Below, one piece after another: positions 53,133 through 63,142 of a DNA stretch of 64,000 nt. Under the pieces are notes generated by a model. That model had not been told where the DNA came from, made no database searches, and saw only the letters and a list, made by a program, of their open reading frames with translations. The position numbers were made by a program, and so were the translations under genes. The DNA lies in the NCBI GenBank assembly GCA_900471815.1, contig UICE01000003.1, forward strand, positions 581,558 to 645,557, given 5' to 3'. This DNA comes from Hyphomicrobiales bacterium. Lineage in GTDB: Bacteria; Pseudomonadota; Alphaproteobacteria; Rhizobiales; Rhizobiaceae. Position 1 is the stretch's first letter, and each line of letters opens with the position of its first letter.

Positions 53133-54506
53133 ATGACCCCAATCGTACGTTTTGCACCATCGCCTACGGGCTATATCCATATTGGCAATACACGCACTGC
53201 CTTGTTCAACTGGCTGTTTGCGCTGAAAAATGGCGGACAAATGGTCCTGCGTTTCGACGATACGGACGTCGAGCGCTCCAAGACCGAATATGTCGAAGCC
53301 ATTGCCGAAGATGTCGAATGGCTGGGTATCAAACCTTTTCGCGTCGAATATCAGTCGAAGCGGTTTGCTGAATATGCGGCAGCAGCCGAAAGATTGAAGG
53401 CCGCTGGTCTTCTGTATCCCTGCTATGAAACTGCCGAAGAACTTGATTTGAAACGCAAGCTGCGGCTCGCGCGACGTCTGCCGCCAGTCTATGGCCGCGA
53501 CGCGCTGAAGCTGTCGGACGAAGACAAAGCCAAGCTTGAGGCGGAAGGAAAGCGCCCGCATTGGCGTTTCCTTCTTCCGAATTTCAAGGACGACCCTTTC
53601 GCCCCGGTACGTACAGAAGTGCATTGGGACGATCTGGTGCGCGGTCCGGAAACCGTCGATCTGGCATCTCTGTCAGATCCTGTGCTGATCCGTGAAGATG
53701 GTACCTATCTTTATACATTCACCTCTGTTGTCGACGATATCGACATGAACATCACGCATATTATTCGGGGCGATGATCATGTTACCAATAGCGGTGTGCA
53801 GATTTCCATTTTTGAGGCGATGGGCGCAAAGTCACCGCAGCTCGGCCATCACAATCTGCTGACGACTGCTACGGGCGAGGGCTTGTCTAAGCGTACTGGC
53901 GCTTTGTCGGTGGGCAGTCTGCGCCGCGCCGGCTATGAACCGATGGCGGTTGCGAGCCTTGCCGTGCTCACGGGCACTTCGGAAAATGTTGTCGCCATGC
54001 CCGATATGAATGCGTTGGCGGCGATATTTGATCCGGCTTCCACCTCGAAATCATCTTCCAAGTTTGATCCTGCCGACCTCGATGCGCTAAACCGGGCGCT
54101 GATCCACGCCATGCCCTTTAGCGATGCCAAAGACAGGCTTGCTGCGCTTGGTATTCAAGGTGATAATGCAGAGGCGTTCTGGCTGGCTGTGCGCAGCAAT
54201 CTTACCTTCGTATCCGATGCCGCGCAGTGGTGGGCAATTGTCAAAAATGGCCCTTCGAGCGACGAACCTCTTGCCGACGAGGATCGTGAATTTGCACGCG
54301 CTGCCTTCGATGTTCTGCCATCCGAGCCTTGGAACCATGAGACTTGGAAATCATGGACCGATGCTGTGAAGGTACAGAGCGGGCGTAAAGGCAAAGGCTT
54401 GTTCATGCCTTTGCGTATTGCGCTTACGGGGCGATCTTCCGGTCCTGAGCTTGCGGATCTTTTGCCCCTCCTTGGTCGGGAAGGAACGTTGGCCCGACGA
54501 CCCTGA
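53133..54506 (+). CDS. gltX: Glutamate--tRNA ligase
   Basis: 457 residues, class I aminoacyl-tRNA synthetase. The HIGH-type motif is [18 protein letters not shown] at the N-terminus and the KMSKS-type motif is GEGLSKRTG near residue 250. Brucella-group genomes carry two GltX enzymes; which one this is cannot be decided here. The last 83 bases overlap the DUF2865 gene on the other strand. Both ends look genuine: GltX proteins finish with a [14 protein letters not shown] segment. Confidence 0.94.
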   Translation: MTPIVRFAPSPTGYIHIGNTRTALFNWLFALKNGGQMVLRFDDTDVERSKTEYVEAIAEDVEWLGIKPFRVEYQSKRFAEYAAAAERLKAAGLLYPCYETAEELDLKRKLRLARRLPPVYGRDALKLSDEDKAKLEAEGKRPHWRFLLPNFKDDPFAPVRTEVHWDDLVRGPETVDLASLSDPVLIREDGTYLYTFTSVVDDIDMNITHIIRGDDHVTNSGVQISIFEAMGAKSPQLGHHNLLTTATGEGLSKRTGALSVGSLRRAGYEPMAVASLAVLTGTSENVVAMPDMNALAAIFDPASTSKSSSKFDPADLDALNRALIHAMPFSDAKDRLAALGIQGDNAEAFWLAVRSNLTFVSDAAQWWAIVKNGPSSDEPLADEDREFARAAFDVLPSEPWNHETWKSWTDAVKVQSGRKGKGLFMPLRIALTGRSSGPELADLLPLLGREGTLARRP

Positions 54507-55473
54507 CCTTGCGGTTCGGATCGATTGGCTTGTCCACGCTCAACGGTTTGGGCAATGGCGCTTCGTTGGGCGCCGCTGCGGGCTTGCCCAATTCAATGAT
54601 GGATGATGGCTTTTCAACTGGCTTTGTTGGAAGGGTCGAAGGTTCAATCTTGGTCTGAACCGGCGGTTGTTCATTGGGCTTTGCAGGTTCCGTCAATGCC
54701 GGTTTTGCGGGCGGTGTCGCAGCGGGAAGCGGCTCCTGCTTTGTCACTGTTGGTTGTTGCGGATGCGCTGGCGCAATCGGCGGAGTTTGTGGTGCGGGCC
54801 GCGCGACTGGCGGCGAAGCTGGTTTTGGCGGTTGTTTCGCCAGTTCACGCGGATTGCCCATGGTCGAAAAATTGCCGGCTGTTTTCTGGCATGTGCATTG
54901 CGGCGTGGCATTAGCACCAGCCTTGCGAAATTTAAAAGCATTCGGCATATCCCGGTAAGCCTGACCACCCAGAGAAATCATGGCTTCCGGCCGCTCTTCG
55001 CCTGTTGGCTTGAAGAACAATTGCGCGCCGGGGCATTGTGCCTGGCATTGCGCCTGATCGCGCGCAAAATTCTCCGCTCCGGTTTCATAGGTCAGCGGAA
55101 AATAATAACCGTCACACGTGCGAACGCACATAGTCTGGTATTGACCGCCTTCGATGGGGACCGGGATTGATCCAGGCCCTACAGGTTGCGGTTCGCGGCC
55201 TCCATAAATCTCGTAGGATCCCGGCTCTTCCTCATCCAGCCGCGGCAGATCGCGATACTGATAATTGTTTACAGGGCAATTATTGGCATCCAGCGCTGCC
55301 TCGATACGATCCCGGCGCAGATTGAACTCGTAATCATCCAGCGTTGGGTCACTGTTCAGCCTGTCGAGACGCTCTTGCATGCGCACGCATGTATCGCTTT
55401 GCGCATGGGAGAAATCAGTCGCAGCCAGTACAGCGCCAAATGCGGCAACGATGATAAAAGATGTCCGGAGCAT
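54424..55473 (-). CDS. DUF2865 secreted protein with Pro-rich tail
   Basis: 349 residues. Signal peptide ([21 protein letters not shown]), a DUF2865 domain (about 75-215) with Cys-rich segments [25 protein letters not shown] and the CTC pair near residue 195, and a long Pro/Ala/Lys-rich tail (about 215-320) ending in [11 protein letters not shown]. Probably periplasmic or outer surface. AAGAAGAG precedes ATG 55473. Function unknown. Confidence 0.85.
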   Translation of the reverse strand: MLRTSFIIVAAFGAVLAATDFSHAQSDTCVRMQERLDRLNSDPTLDDYEFNLRRDRIEAALDANNCPVNNYQYRDLPRLDEEEPGSYEIYGGREPQPVGPGSIPVPIEGGQYQTMCVRTCDGYYFPLTYETGAENFARDQAQCQAQCPGAQLFFKPTGEERPEAMISLGGQAYRDMPNAFKFRKAGANATPQCTCQKTAGNFSTMGNPRELAKQPPKPASPPVARPAPQTPPIAPAHPQQPTVTKQEPLPAATPPAKPALTEPAKPNEQPPVQTKIEPSTLPTKPVEKPSSIIELGKPAAAPNEAPLPKPLSVDKPIDPNRKVRVVGPTFLPDQGGAKDPQAQDRKIAP

Positions 55474-55540
55474 GGATGGTCTCTTCTTGGAGTATAGGCG
55501 AAACCATCCATGTTGATGCGGCAGCAATAAGACGAAAGTT

Positions 55541-57838
55541 TTACTCAATCCGCTGTGAAGCTTCCACAACTGCCAGCGCCGTCATGTTGACAATACCGCG
55601 CGATGTCACTGAAGGCGTCAGAATATGCGCGGGCTTGGCAGCACCCAGCAGGATCGGGCCGACATGCAGGGCATCTGTTACCGACTTGACGACATTTAGC
55701 GTGATATTGGCTGCATCAAGATTGGGGAAAACCAAGAGATTTGCCTCGTCCGTCAAGCGGGAATGGGGCAGTACGCGCTCCCGTAGAATTTGTGAAAGCG
55801 CGCTATCGCCGTGCATTTCGCCGTCCTGCTCAAGTTCCGGAGCCTTTACGCGCAGGATTTCTGAAGCGTTGCGCATTTTTGCTGCGCTTTCAGAATCGCG
55901 TGAGCCGAAGTTCGAATGTGAGAGCAATGCAGCTTTGGGCTCAATGCCAAAGCGTCGGATTTCGTTCGCAGCAAGGACGGTTTTTTCCGCAATCTCTTCC
56001 GCAGTCGGATCGATACTCACATAGGTGTCGGTAAGGAAGAGCACGCCGCGCTGTGAGATGAGCAGGCTGAGGGCGGAGAAATTACGGATGCCTTCTGACT
56101 TGCCGATAATGAGCTCGACATTGCGCAAGTGCCGCTCAAAGCGACCTTCAAGACCACAGATCATGGCATCGGCTTCGCCCCGCACGATGGCAAGCGCTGC
56201 AATAACGGTGCCGCTGGCGCGAACCATTGTGCGAGCAACCTCCGGTGTCGTGCCGCGTCGCCCTGTCAGGCTAACGAGCAGATCAACATAGTCGCGATAG
56301 CGGGGATCGTCTTCCGGATCGATAATATCGAAATCCTGTCCAATCTTGATTTTCAAGCCGTAGCGTTGAAGGCGCGTTTCGATGACCTGGGGACGACCGA
56401 TAAGTGTTGGAATGGCGATACCTTCTTCCAGCACCACCTGAGCTGCGCGCAATACGCGCTCATCCTCACCATCCGCATAGATGACGCGCTTCTTCTCGGC
56501 GGTTTTTGCCGCAGTGAAGATTGGCTTCATGATAAGGCCGGAGCGGAACACGAAGCGGTTCAGCCGGTCGAGATAAGCGTCGAAATCTTCAATAGGACGT
56601 TCAGCAACGCCAGTTTCCATCGCTGCCTTTGCCACCGCTGGCGCAATGCGCAGAATAAGACGCGGATCGAACGGCGAAGGAATCAGGTAGTTGGGGCCGA
56701 ATGTCGGTGTTTCGCCAGAATAGGCGCGGGCTGCAACATCCGATGGCTCTTCACGGGCAAGGGCGGCGATGGCCTGAACTGCCGCCATTTTCATTTCTTC
56801 GTTGATCGCACTTGCGCCGCAGTCGAGCGCGCCACGGAAAATATAGGGGAAGCAAAGAACGTTGTTGACCTGATTTGGGAAGTCCGAACGGCCCGTGCAG
56901 ATCATGGCATCAGCACGTGCTGCGCGGGCCACTTCCGGCATGATTTCCGGATTTGGATTGGCAAGCGCCATAATCAACGGATTGGGTGCCATCTGCTTGA
57001 GAAGTTCAGGTTTCAACACGCCCGCTGCCGACAGACCAAGAAACACATCAGCACCACCGATAACGTCGGCAAGAACGCGCGCATCGGTCTTTTGCACATA
57101 GACAGACTTCCAACGGTCCATCAGCGTGTTACGGCCCTCATAGACCACACCATCCAGATCGCAGACCCAGATATTCTTGCGGTCCGCCCCAAGCTTGACG
57201 AGAAGATTGAGGCAGGCAAGCGCTGCGGCACCGGCACCGGAAGCCACGATTTTGACCTTGGAAAGATCTTTGCCGGCAAGCTCCATGCCGTTGATGATCG
57301 CAGCGGCAACAATGATCGCCGTGCCGTGCTGATCGTCATGAAATACCGGAATATTCATCTTCTCACGAAGCTGCTCTTCAACTTCGAAACACTCCGGTGC
57401 TTTGATATCTTCGAGGTTTATGCCGCCGAAAGTGGGTTCCAAGGCAGCAACAACGTCAACAATTTTGTTGATTTCCTGCGCGTCAATCTCAATGTCGAAT
57501 ACGTCGATATTCGCAAATTTCTTGAACAGGACGGCCTTGCCCTCCATCACTGGTTTGGAGGCCAGCGGTCCGATATTGCCAAGGCCAAGCACCGCGGTGC
57601 CGTTGGAAATAACGGCAACCAGATTGGCGCGGCTTGTGTAATCGGCAGCGGTAGACGGGTTGGCGTGAATGGCAAGGCAGGGCGCGGCAACGCCGGGAGA
57701 ATAGGCAAGGGCAAGATCACGCTGGTTGCCAAGCGGCTTTGTCGCCTGAATTTCCAGCTTACCCGGCGTGGGAAAGCGGTGATAAAACAGCGCGCTTTCG
57801 TCAAGTTCTGAATTGCCGGGCGTATTGTCCTGGGCCAT
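55541..57838 (-). CDS. maeB: NADP-dependent malic enzyme with phosphotransacetylase domain
   Basis: 765 residues. The malic enzyme part (about 1-430) has [33 protein letters not shown] and [17 protein letters not shown] as the NADP site. The C-terminal 330 residues form a PTA_PTB domain ([27 protein letters not shown]) that regulates the enzyme by acetyl-CoA rather than catalysing in relatives. Makes pyruvate and NADPH from malate. GGAAGGAAG precedes the ATG. Confidence 0.95.
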   Translation of the reverse strand: MAQDNTPGNSELDESALFYHRFPTPGKLEIQATKPLGNQRDLALAYSPGVAAPCLAIHANPSTAADYTSRANLVAVISNGTAVLGLGNIGPLASKPVMEGKAVLFKKFANIDVFDIEIDAQEINKIVDVVAALEPTFGGINLEDIKAPECFEVEEQLREKMNIPVFHDDQHGTAIIVAAAIINGMELAGKDLSKVKIVASGAGAAALACLNLLVKLGADRKNIWVCDLDGVVYEGRNTLMDRWKSVYVQKTDARVLADVIGGADVFLGLSAAGVLKPELLKQMAPNPLIMALANPNPEIMPEVARAARADAMICTGRSDFPNQVNNVLCFPYIFRGALDCGASAINEEMKMAAVQAIAALAREEPSDVAARAYSGETPTFGPNYLIPSPFDPRLILRIAPAVAKAAMETGVAERPIEDFDAYLDRLNRFVFRSGLIMKPIFTAAKTAEKKRVIYADGEDERVLRAAQVVLEEGIAIPTLIGRPQVIETRLQRYGLKIKIGQDFDIIDPEDDPRYRDYVDLLVSLTGRRGTTPEVARTMVRASGTVIAALAIVRGEADAMICGLEGRFERHLRNVELIIGKSEGIRNFSALSLLISQRGVLFLTDTYVSIDPTAEEIAEKTVLAANEIRRFGIEPKAALLSHSNFGSRDSESAAKMRNASEILRVKAPELEQDGEMHGDSALSQILRERVLPHSRLTDEANLLVFPNLDAANITLNVVKSVTDALHVGPILLGAAKPAHILTPSVTSRGIVNMTALAVVEASQRIE

Positions 57839-58033
57839 GAATTGCTTCCTTCCGGAGTATCGGTCTGGGTCGTCGTCTGATATCTATCTTGAGGCATAAA
57901 TGAACATAGATTTGATACAAGTCTTTATCGTTCAAATCTGCATTTTTCCTTGCCGTCATAAGACTGTGACATGAATCGGGTTTGTGTCGCGCAGAAGACG
58001 CGTTTGCGTCAGCGCGATACGGAGATCCGCATC

Positions 58034-58855
58034 ATGGTCGAGGCCGAGCCTAAAAAGTTCCGCACGCTGTTTCTGTCCGATATCCATCTTGGCTCAAAAG
58101 GCGCTAAGGCTAGCTTTTTGCTGGACTTTTTGAAGCACCATGATGCCGAAACCATTTATCTTGTCGGTGATATTGTCGATGGTTGGCGTCTTCGCCGGTC
58201 ATGGCACTGGCCTCAGGAACACAATGATATTGTGCAGAAACTCCTGCGCAAAAGCCGCAAAGGTGCGACAATTCATTATGTCGCCGGCAATCATGATGAA
58301 TTTCTGCGTGACTTCCAGGGCACGCATTTCGGCGGCATTGAAGTCACCGACCGCCTGATGCACGAAACGGCTGATGGCCGTAAGTTTCTGGTGATTCATG
58401 GCGACCAGTTCGATGTGGTTGTGCGCAATGCCCGCCACATCGCCTATCTGGGTGACTGGGCCTATGATGCAGCGCTTGCTATCAATACCGTGATGAACAA
58501 GGTGCGCCGCCGTCTTGGTCTGCGCTATTGGTCCTTCTCCGCATGGGCCAAATTCCGCGTCAAGAAAGCGGTCAATTTCATCGGTTCGTTCCAGACAGTT
58601 GTTTCCGACGAGGCGCGGCGTATCGGTGCCGATGGTGTTATCTGTGGACACATTCACCATGCGACCATCGAACAGATAGACGGTATCGAATATATCAACA
58701 CGGGCGACTGGGTGGAAAGCTGTACGGCCATCGTGGAACATTTTGACGGAAGGATGGAACTTCTATCCTGGACACATCTCATCAGCGAGCATGCAGGCTT
58801 CGCGCCAGTGATCCAGATTGCCGATAAACGACCAAAGGCGGCGAATGCAGCGTGA
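58034..58855 (+). CDS. LpxH-like UDP-2,3-diacylglucosamine diphosphatase family metallophosphoesterase
   Basis: 273 residues with the calcineurin-like ligands in order: FLSDIHLGSKG, VGDIVDGW, AGNHDEFLRDF, HGDQFD and CGHIHHATI. It resembles the LpxH branch, but in Hyphomicrobiales the lipid A step is usually done by LpxI, so a role in lipid or envelope phosphate hydrolysis is the safe call. ATG 58034 fits relatives; the frame runs up to 57971. Overlaps the following glycosyltransferase gene by 11 bases, suggesting one operon. Confidence 0.85.
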   Translation: MVEAEPKKFRTLFLSDIHLGSKGAKASFLLDFLKHHDAETIYLVGDIVDGWRLRRSWHWPQEHNDIVQKLLRKSRKGATIHYVAGNHDEFLRDFQGTHFGGIEVTDRLMHETADGRKFLVIHGDQFDVVVRNARHIAYLGDWAYDAALAINTVMNKVRRRLGLRYWSFSAWAKFRVKKAVNFIGSFQTVVSDEARRIGADGVICGHIHHATIEQIDGIEYINTGDWVESCTAIVEHFDGRMELLSWTHLISEHAGFAPVIQIADKRPKAANAA

Positions 58856-59918
58856 CGAGATTAAACGGCTCGTCATTGTTTCGGATGCTTGGCATCCGCA
58901 GGTCAATGGTGTCGTGCGAACCCTGACGAAAGTACGCGAGCAGATGGAGGCGCGGGGCTTTGAGGTGACGATCATCTCCCCGGCCGACTATCATTCTGTG
59001 CCTTGCCCGACCTATCCGGAAATCCGGCTTGCGTTGACACTGCCATCGGCGGTCAAGGCACGGATTGAAGCCATACAACCGGCCTATGTCCATATCGCGA
59101 CGGAAGGTCCGCTGGGCATGATGGCGCGCCGCACGTGCATCAAGAATAACTGGCGTTTTACCACAAGCTTTCATACCCGTTTTCCTGAATATCTGCGCAA
59201 GCGCTTGCCGGTCCCGCTGTCATGGTCCTATGGCTGGCTGCGGCGCTTCCACAATGCTGCTGAATCCTGTCTTGTACCAACGCAGTCAATCCATGATGAG
59301 CTGATTGTGCGGGGATTTGAAACCCTGAAGGTGTGGACGCGGGGCGTAGACCGGGAATTGTTCCGGCCGCAACCAGACGTTGATCTGCACTTGCAACGAC
59401 CGGTTTTCATCTGTGTGGGGCGGGTCGCTATCGAGAAGAATCTCGAAGCTTTCCTGTCGCTGGATTTGCCGGGCACGAAGCTGATCGTCGGTAATGGTCC
59501 CGACCTCGAAAATCTGAAACGCAAATATCCAAAGGCCGTCTTTGCCGGCAAGCATGAAGGTGAGGCGCTGGCACGCTTCTATGCGGGGGCGGATGTCTTC
59601 GTCTTTCCAAGCCGAACCGACACGTTCGGGCTGGTGCTACTTGAGGCTATAGCCTCCGGTCTGCCGGTCGCGGCCTATCCTGTGCCGGGATCTAAGGATG
59701 TCATCAACGCAACCGGCGCTGGGGTTCTCTCCGAGGACTTGGGAGAGGCGGCTCTGGCTGCTCTTGCGATGGGCCGCGTCGACCCCGAAGCGACGTTGCA
59801 GGGATTCAGCTGGGAAGCCTGCGCCGATATTTTCGAAAGTATCCTGACAAGGATCGGCGTCTCGCGCGAAGTGCCCGGTCATACGGTCAAATCCCGCCAG
59901 ACTATTTCGGCGCGGTAG
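58845..59918 (+). CDS. Glycosyltransferase family 4 (GT-B), lipid-type
   Basis: 357 residues. N-terminal VIVSDAWHPQVNGVVRTL, acceptor region HIATEGPLG and SFHTRFPEYL, then the donor domain with CVGRVAIEKNLEAFL and SRTDTFGLVLLEAIASGLPVAAYP. This pattern matches GT4 enzymes using UDP- or GDP-sugars to make glycolipids, including SqdX/PimB-like forms. The acceptor may be a diacylglycerol lipid, inferred from coupling with the phosphoesterase gene. Ends overlap the RDD gene by 17 bases. Confidence 0.88.
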   Translation: MQRDEIKRLVIVSDAWHPQVNGVVRTLTKVREQMEARGFEVTIISPADYHSVPCPTYPEIRLALTLPSAVKARIEAIQPAYVHIATEGPLGMMARRTCIKNNWRFTTSFHTRFPEYLRKRLPVPLSWSYGWLRRFHNAAESCLVPTQSIHDELIVRGFETLKVWTRGVDRELFRPQPDVDLHLQRPVFICVGRVAIEKNLEAFLSLDLPGTKLIVGNGPDLENLKRKYPKAVFAGKHEGEALARFYAGADVFVFPSRTDTFGLVLLEAIASGLPVAAYPVPGSKDVINATGAGVLSEDLGEAALAALAMGRVDPEATLQGFSWEACADIFESILTRIGVSREVPGHTVKSRQTISAR

Positions 59919-60675
59919 TTTCTATGGTTAAAATCTGGTTGGTTATAACCGCTGTTCCAGCCAATTGATCATAGATCGGGTCCCGTCTTTCAACGATCGA
60001 TATTATGATCCAGAGGTACCAAGCCAGCATCAGAAGTAATGACACGATTATGGGTGTCATCGTAAGTGAGATGAAAAGCATGGATAGCAGAGCTGGTAGC
60101 AGCGGCAGCATCATAACGACCAACATCGCAAGTTGGCGGAAAACAGCTTTTTTCAACGGGATGCCTACTCTTTCGGGCACATCAACATCTATCGTTCGAA
60201 TGCTAACGATGTATTTTCCCAAGGTTTGTCCAAATCGATATTCCAGTATAATCAAGTAAGCCAACGAAAGAACCCAATAAAATCCGTCAATAATGAAAGC
60301 GTCGTTGGGGCGCCCATCGGGGCCGAGAGTGTACTTTGTGGAAGAACTGGTATTGACGGTGCCGTCTTGTGAAACACTGTCCAAGACCAAAGTATGAGCT
60401 GTATCAAAACCTAAAAATGATGTGCGGCATTCACGCGTAGAGTTAAATCCGGGCGGAGGAACTACACTAACCGCTACACAGCGGGTGGTGGTAAATCCAG
60501 CAGAACCTTGCACATGACCATTTGTGACGAGAAAAAGTATAACGACCAAAATTTGTAATGGTAATGCAACAGTAAAGCCATCAATCACAGCTGCGATCAA
60601 CCGATGCCAAAAACCAGCACGTTGCCACGTCTCTGCAGAACTGATTGGCGCTATGATTTCATTGCCGTCTGCCAT
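59902..60675 (-). CDS. RDD family membrane protein
   Basis: 257 residues. RDD hallmark in GFWHRLIAAVIDGFTVALPLQI at the N-terminus, then an extra periplasmic insert of about 85 residues (from about 45 to 130, with TTRCVAVSVV, STRECRTSFLG), then FIIDGFYWVLSLAYLIILEYRFGQTLGKYI and two further membrane segments. Role unknown. Base composition is more AT-rich than neighbouring genes by eye. ATG 60675 is used. Overlaps the glycosyltransferase end on the other strand. Confidence 0.82.
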   Translation of the reverse strand: MADGNEIIAPISSAETWQRAGFWHRLIAAVIDGFTVALPLQILVVILFLVTNGHVQGSAGFTTTRCVAVSVVPPPGFNSTRECRTSFLGFDTAHTLVLDSVSQDGTVNTSSSTKYTLGPDGRPNDAFIIDGFYWVLSLAYLIILEYRFGQTLGKYIVSIRTIDVDVPERVGIPLKKAVFRQLAMLVVMMLPLLPALLSMLFISLTMTPIIVSLLLMLAWYLWIIISIVERRDPIYDQLAGTAVITNQILTIETTAPK

Positions 60676-60886
60676 GCATTGAGACCCCAATGGTGTGCCT
60701 AAAGCACTGTCATCGATTCTCTTAGAAATGCAATGCGACGAAAGATTTGTATTCTGTTGAGTTGCACCAGCAAAACTTGTCCAATTCTATGAACTCTTTG
60801 AATTTCATGATAATGGCCAAGCTCAAGGCAACGCATGGTTGTGATTCTGCCTGAACAGCTTCGTATTTTTCCGAAAGTCCCACCGA

Positions 60887-62089
60887 ATGACAGCCGCCGT
60901 TGCGGATTTAAGCCAAGGGAAACCGTCTCGCTTTGAGTTGCGGATTGCGTTGACCTATTTCGCTATTTTCATGTCGAACGGGTTGCATCTGCCCTATTTT
61001 CCGCTCTGGCTTGAATATCGGTCGCTGACTCCGACAGAAATTTCCATCGTATTGTCGATGCCCCTTTTCGTCCGGGTCATCGCGGCACCTCTGGTTTCGA
61101 TGCTGGCAGACCGCTCCAACGACCGGGCGCATATTCTGACCTTGTGCACTATATTGGCGGTAGCCGTCGCGGCGTTCTACTTCGTACCCTTCGGCTTTGT
61201 CGGTATTCTCGCTGTGTCGTTGCTGCTTTCGCCGCCATGGACTTCACAGGTACCCGTTGCAGATACGATTGCCCTTTCGGGCGTTCGCCGTTACGGCGCC
61301 GATTTTGCCAAGATGCGGGTTTGGGGCTCAATTTCTTTCCTGCTCACTTCGTTTGTGGCAGGCATCTTCATCCAGCGTTTGGGCGAGCACATTATCCCTT
61401 GGGCTTTGCTCGGCGCGCTGGTGCTGGCATGCGGCATGAGCTTTATCGTACCCAGAATCGGCAAACCACGCAGGCTTTCCCCACTTTCCGATGTCGATAT
61501 AGCAAATGCGGGCAGGGCGCTGCGCCGTCCGGCCTTTGTAACATTTCTCATCGCGACAGGCATCACACAGGCGAGTCACGCCTATGGCTACAGTTTCTCG
61601 GCGATTTACTGGAAGTCGATCGGCATAGAAGAAACCGTAATCGGGGCATTCTGGTCGATCTCTGTCGTTGCGGAAGTGATCATGTTCACCTGTTTCCGCC
61701 GCATATTCGGCAACCTCCATCCCGCCAAGGTGCTGATGATCGGGTCTGCCGTGGCAATGTTCCGCTGGGCCGCCTTTCCTTTGATCGAACCCGCCGGACT
61801 TGGCGTTGCTGGTTTTCTGGTCGTCCAGTGCCTGCACTGCTTCTCATTTGCCCTGTCATTTCTCGGCATGCAAAAAATGATCGTCCTTACCATTCCCGAA
61901 GAGCGCGGCGGCACGGCGCAGGGGCTTTCAACTTTTTTCATCGGCACGTCATTGGCCATTGCCACGATGGCGTCAGGGCCGCTCTACTCGGCCACCGGCA
62001 TTTACGGCTTTTACGCGATGGTGGCCCTTGCAGCTATCGGTCTGTTCCTCGCCGTTGTGTCTCTGAGGCTTGAGCAACGCGAGACCTAG
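60887..62089 (+). CDS. MFS transporter, HcaT/MFS_1-like
   Basis: 400 residues with about twelve membrane segments. N-terminal FAIFMSNGLHLPYFPLWLEYRSLTPTEISIVLSMP and the PVADTIAL and RVWGSISFLLTS segments resemble the 3-phenylpropionate/nucleoside-like MFS_1 branch. Substrate unknown. The 196 bases upstream have no gene. It ends ten bases before the convergent epimerase. Confidence 0.88.
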   Translation: MTAAVADLSQGKPSRFELRIALTYFAIFMSNGLHLPYFPLWLEYRSLTPTEISIVLSMPLFVRVIAAPLVSMLADRSNDRAHILTLCTILAVAVAAFYFVPFGFVGILAVSLLLSPPWTSQVPVADTIALSGVRRYGADFAKMRVWGSISFLLTSFVAGIFIQRLGEHIIPWALLGALVLACGMSFIVPRIGKPRRLSPLSDVDIANAGRALRRPAFVTFLIATGITQASHAYGYSFSAIYWKSIGIEETVIGAFWSISVVAEVIMFTCFRRIFGNLHPAKVLMIGSAVAMFRWAAFPLIEPAGLGVAGFLVVQCLHCFSFALSFLGMQKMIVLTIPEERGGTAQGLSTFFIGTSLAIATMASGPLYSATGIYGFYAMVALAAIGLFLAVVSLRLEQRET

Positions 62090-62099
62090 AAAATTTGGT

Positions 62100-63083
62100 C
62101 TAGCCCCATAATTCCAATTTAGGCGGCGAAACCCGGCTTCCGTTAAATTCGAGTCCCGGCGTCCGGTCCTGCTTGAGGATCAAGGGACCGTCCAGATCGA
62201 CAAAATCGGCATCTTGAGCCACGATAACAGCCGGAGCCATGGCCAGGGATGTGCCAACCATGCAACCGACCATGATCCCAAAGCCAAGTTCGCGTGCGCG
62301 ATTATGCATGCGCAGCGCTTCGGTTAGTCCGCCGGTCTTGTCCAGCTTGATATTGATGCTGTCATAGCGCCCCAGCAATTTGTGCAGATCATCCGTGCCG
62401 TGGGCGCTTTCGTCAGCACAAATGGGCACAGGGTGCGGAATTTCAGCGAGGATGGCATCATTTCCGGCGGGCAGTGGCTGCTCGATCAGCGCAATACCGG
62501 CCCGCGCGCAGGCAAGCATGTTTTCCAGAATATTGGCATTGGTCCAGCCTTCATTCGCGTCAATGATAATGCGGCTTGAGGGCGCGGCCAGTGCTACGGC
62601 TCTTATCCGCTCTGCATCATTCTCGCCGCCAACCTTGACCTTGATCAAGGGTCTGTCGGCAAAGCCGCTCGCTGCCTTTGCCATTGTTGCAGCATCACCG
62701 AACGAAACAGTCACGGCGGTGGTCAAATCGTGCAATTCTGGCAGGCCCAGTAGAGAGGTCACGCTTGTGCCTTGGCGCTTGGCTTCGAGATCCCACAAGG
62801 CGCAATCTACGGCGTTGCGTGCCGCGCCTGCATGAATGAGCCCCGGCAGATCGTTGCGTGTCGCGCCCTTGCTCAAAGCATCGCGCAGACCTTCAATCTC
62901 GGCACAAACCGAGTCCATGCTCTCACCATATCGCGCATAGGGCACGCATTCACCGCGCCCGCTGTGCACGCCGTCACTTAACGAGCACACGACAATTGCG
63001 GCTTCAGTCTTGGAACCACGGGAGATCGTAAACGTTCCGGCAATGGGCCATCGTTCTACCGCTATATCCAAGCTAATTATCAT
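62100..63083 (-). CDS. Dipeptide epimerase / muconate-lactonizing-like enolase superfamily enzyme
   Basis: 327 residues. Enolase-superfamily ligands and bases: RPLIKVKVGG (KxK with general base Lys), IIIDANEGW, LIEQPLP, PICADES and INIKLDKTGG with the second Lys. This matches L-Ala-D/L-Glu epimerases that recycle peptidoglycan peptides. ATG 63083 fits; the frame is open further upstream without likeness. Divergent from the mlaE-type permease gene. Confidence 0.9.
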   Translation of the reverse strand: MIISLDIAVERWPIAGTFTISRGSKTEAAIVVCSLSDGVHSGRGECVPYARYGESMDSVCAEIEGLRDALSKGATRNDLPGLIHAGAARNAVDCALWDLEAKRQGTSVTSLLGLPELHDLTTAVTVSFGDAATMAKAASGFADRPLIKVKVGGENDAERIRAVALAAPSSRIIIDANEGWTNANILENMLACARAGIALIEQPLPAGNDAILAEIPHPVPICADESAHGTDDLHKLLGRYDSINIKLDKTGGLTEALRMHNRARELGFGIMVGCMVGTSLAMAPAVIVAQDADFVDLDGPLILKQDRTPGLEFNGSRVSPPKLELWG

Positions 63084-63142
63084 AATCTGCGCCTTAATTG
63101 TTCCAGTGACATCGGTCGGGAGACTCGATATGTGTGTTGTTG

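Noticed and set aside
52821-53624. A 267-codon minus-strand frame over exporter and gltX
   Set aside because: Spans two well-supported genes and the hairpin between them; no similarity.
56129-57811. A 560-codon open frame on the plus strand
   Set aside because: It is wholly antisense to maeB, has no recognisable domain, and its His/Arg/Ala-rich composition is typical of a shadow frame.
61144-62073. A 309-codon plus-strand frame inside the MFS gene
   Set aside because: Alternate frame of the transporter with Arg/His-rich composition and no membrane pattern.
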